7,070 bases of DNA from Pirellulaceae bacterium (GTDB lineage Bacteria > Planctomycetota > Planctomycetia > Pirellulales > Pirellulaceae): assembly GCA_030744095.1 (NCBI GenBank), contig JASLRF010000205.1:1-7070 (forward strand). Direction: 5' to 3'. Numbering within the stretch: position 1 is the stretch's first letter; each line of letters starts with the position of its first letter. This document shows, piece after piece, positions 6,174-7,070 of the stretch. The position numbers and the translations under genes are program-made. The notes below the pieces were generated by a model. That model was not told the origin of the DNA, did not search any database, and worked only from the letters and a program-made list of their open reading frames with translations.

Positions 6174-7070
6174 CGAATCGTCTTTCTTTGATCATCTCGA
6201 TCAACTTCTGCGCCGCGGCGTCTGCAAATGCGGTATCGTTAATGTGGTGGTCCAGTTCGAGCAACTCGGCCCGACCATGATGATTACGAATTCCCTCGAA
6301 CAGTGCTTCACGAGCCAGAGGGTCATCAAACGGTTGATCGGCGCGGTCAATCGCGGAGACACCCTGTAACGGCAGCATCACCGTGGCGTTTTCGCCCGCG
6401 GATGCTACTTTGCGACCGATTTCGGCACCCAACAGAGCACATTCGTCTGCGGTCGTGCGCATCAGGGTGACCGTGGCATTGTGTTGGTAGAATTGGCGCC
6501 CTTCAAATTTGGCGGGGACGGAATCTCGGCTGCCGAAGTTAACCATGTCCGTTGCGCCGACTGATACAACCTGGGGAACGCCGCATCGCGCCGCTGCCGT
6601 CAGGCGATCCGAGCCAGCCGACAAGACTCCGCCAACCAATTCGTCGGCAAGTTCCGTAGTCGTAATGTCCAGCACACCCGCCAACAGGCCCTCATCGATC
6701 AATGACTCCATGGCTTGACCTCCGTTGCCGGTGGCGTGGAACACCAACACCTCGTAGCCAGCCGCTTCGAGCACTCCTCGGGCGTGTTCGACGCACGGTG
6801 TGGTGACGCCGAACATGGACGCGGCGACCAGTGGCTTGTCGTCGCCAGTCGACGTCTCCCGTGATGCGTCAGCATTGTCGCTGGCCGCGCGAACCATCCC
6901 CGCCATCGCCGCGGCGGCACCGGTCAGGATCTGCCGGCTGATGCGATTGATCCCTGCGATGTCGACCACCGAGTTCATCATCAGAATGTCCTTATCACCC
7001 ACGTAAGGACGGACCTGCCCCGATGCGAGCGTGCTGACCATCAACTTGGGAACGCCAAGAGGCAGGCCTC
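6154..7070 (-). CDS. UPF0261 / Tm-1-like ATP-binding domain protein, 5' end outside window
   Basis: The C-terminal 304 residues of a UPF0261 protein; full members are about 400 residues. The frame stays open to the right edge, and the residues upstream of the first apparent start (GLPLGVPKL before MVST) match the family, so the gene begins outside the window. Family hallmarks: [10 protein letters not shown] and [12 protein letters not shown] near the fragment's start, then, after a polar linker (about [15 protein letters not shown]), a second lobe with [61 protein letters not shown] and [12 protein letters not shown]. In the tomato Tm-1 protein the equivalent region is an N-terminal nucleotide-binding domain that binds tobamovirus replication protein; the bacterial role is not known to me. 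It overlaps the TIM-barrel gene by 20 bases and is upstream of it, so the two products probably act together in the cytosol. Confidence 0.92.
   Translation of the reverse strand, partial: GLPLGVPKLMVSTLASGQVRPYVGDKDILMMNSVVDIAGINRISRQILTGAAAAMAGMVRAASDNADASRETSTGDDKPLVAASMFGVTTPCVEHARGVLEAAGYEVLVFHATGNGGQAMESLIDEGLLAGVLDITTTELADELVGGVLSAGSDRLTAAARCGVPQVVSVGATDMVNFGSRDSVPAKFEGRQFYQHNATVTLMRTTADECALLGAEIGRKVASAGENATVMLPLQGVSAIDRADQPFDDPLAREALFEGIRNHHGRAELLELDHHINDTAFADAAAQKLIEMIKERRFDGTVST

Overview
The window reads as ordinary chromosomal DNA from a planctomycete, most like the Rhodopirellula/Pirellula group. This rests on gene families (a MazG-type hydrolase with a Cys-rich tail, a large two-helix membrane protein paired with an ABC ATPase, a Flp pilin with a G|PxxxEY processing site), moderate-to-high GC and loose gene packing. 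It is inference: there is no rRNA or other phylogenetic marker here.

Layout, left to right. The 3' part of a MazG-like nucleotide pyrophosphohydrolase gene (+, cut by the left edge) is followed by a large exported membrane-anchored protein (+) and an ABC-2-type ATPase (+). These three may be co-transcribed; the last two probably form parts of one exporter or envelope-remodelling complex, but no polytopic permease lies in the window. Converging on them is a small Flp-type pilin gene (-) whose C-terminus is a glycine/glutamate repeat encoded by a 9-bp tandem repeat. About 470 bp with no convincing gene separates the pilin from a divergent gene for an extended short-chain dehydrogenase/reductase (+) of the HpnA/dihydroflavonol-reductase type.

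The right third holds two overlapping minus-strand genes. The upstream one is a UPF0261 (Tm-1-like ATP-binding) protein running off the right edge, and the downstream one is a TIM-barrel protein of the phosphoenolpyruvate-hydrolase-like family. Together they are the two halves of the plant Tm-1 antiviral protein, here separate genes in the same order as the plant domains and overlapping by 20 bases. This is the most interesting item: a conserved bacterial pair whose biochemical role is, to my knowledge, poorly defined.

I found no tRNA, rRNA, CRISPR array, insertion sequence, prophage or defence island. The genes belong to at least three unrelated functional units.
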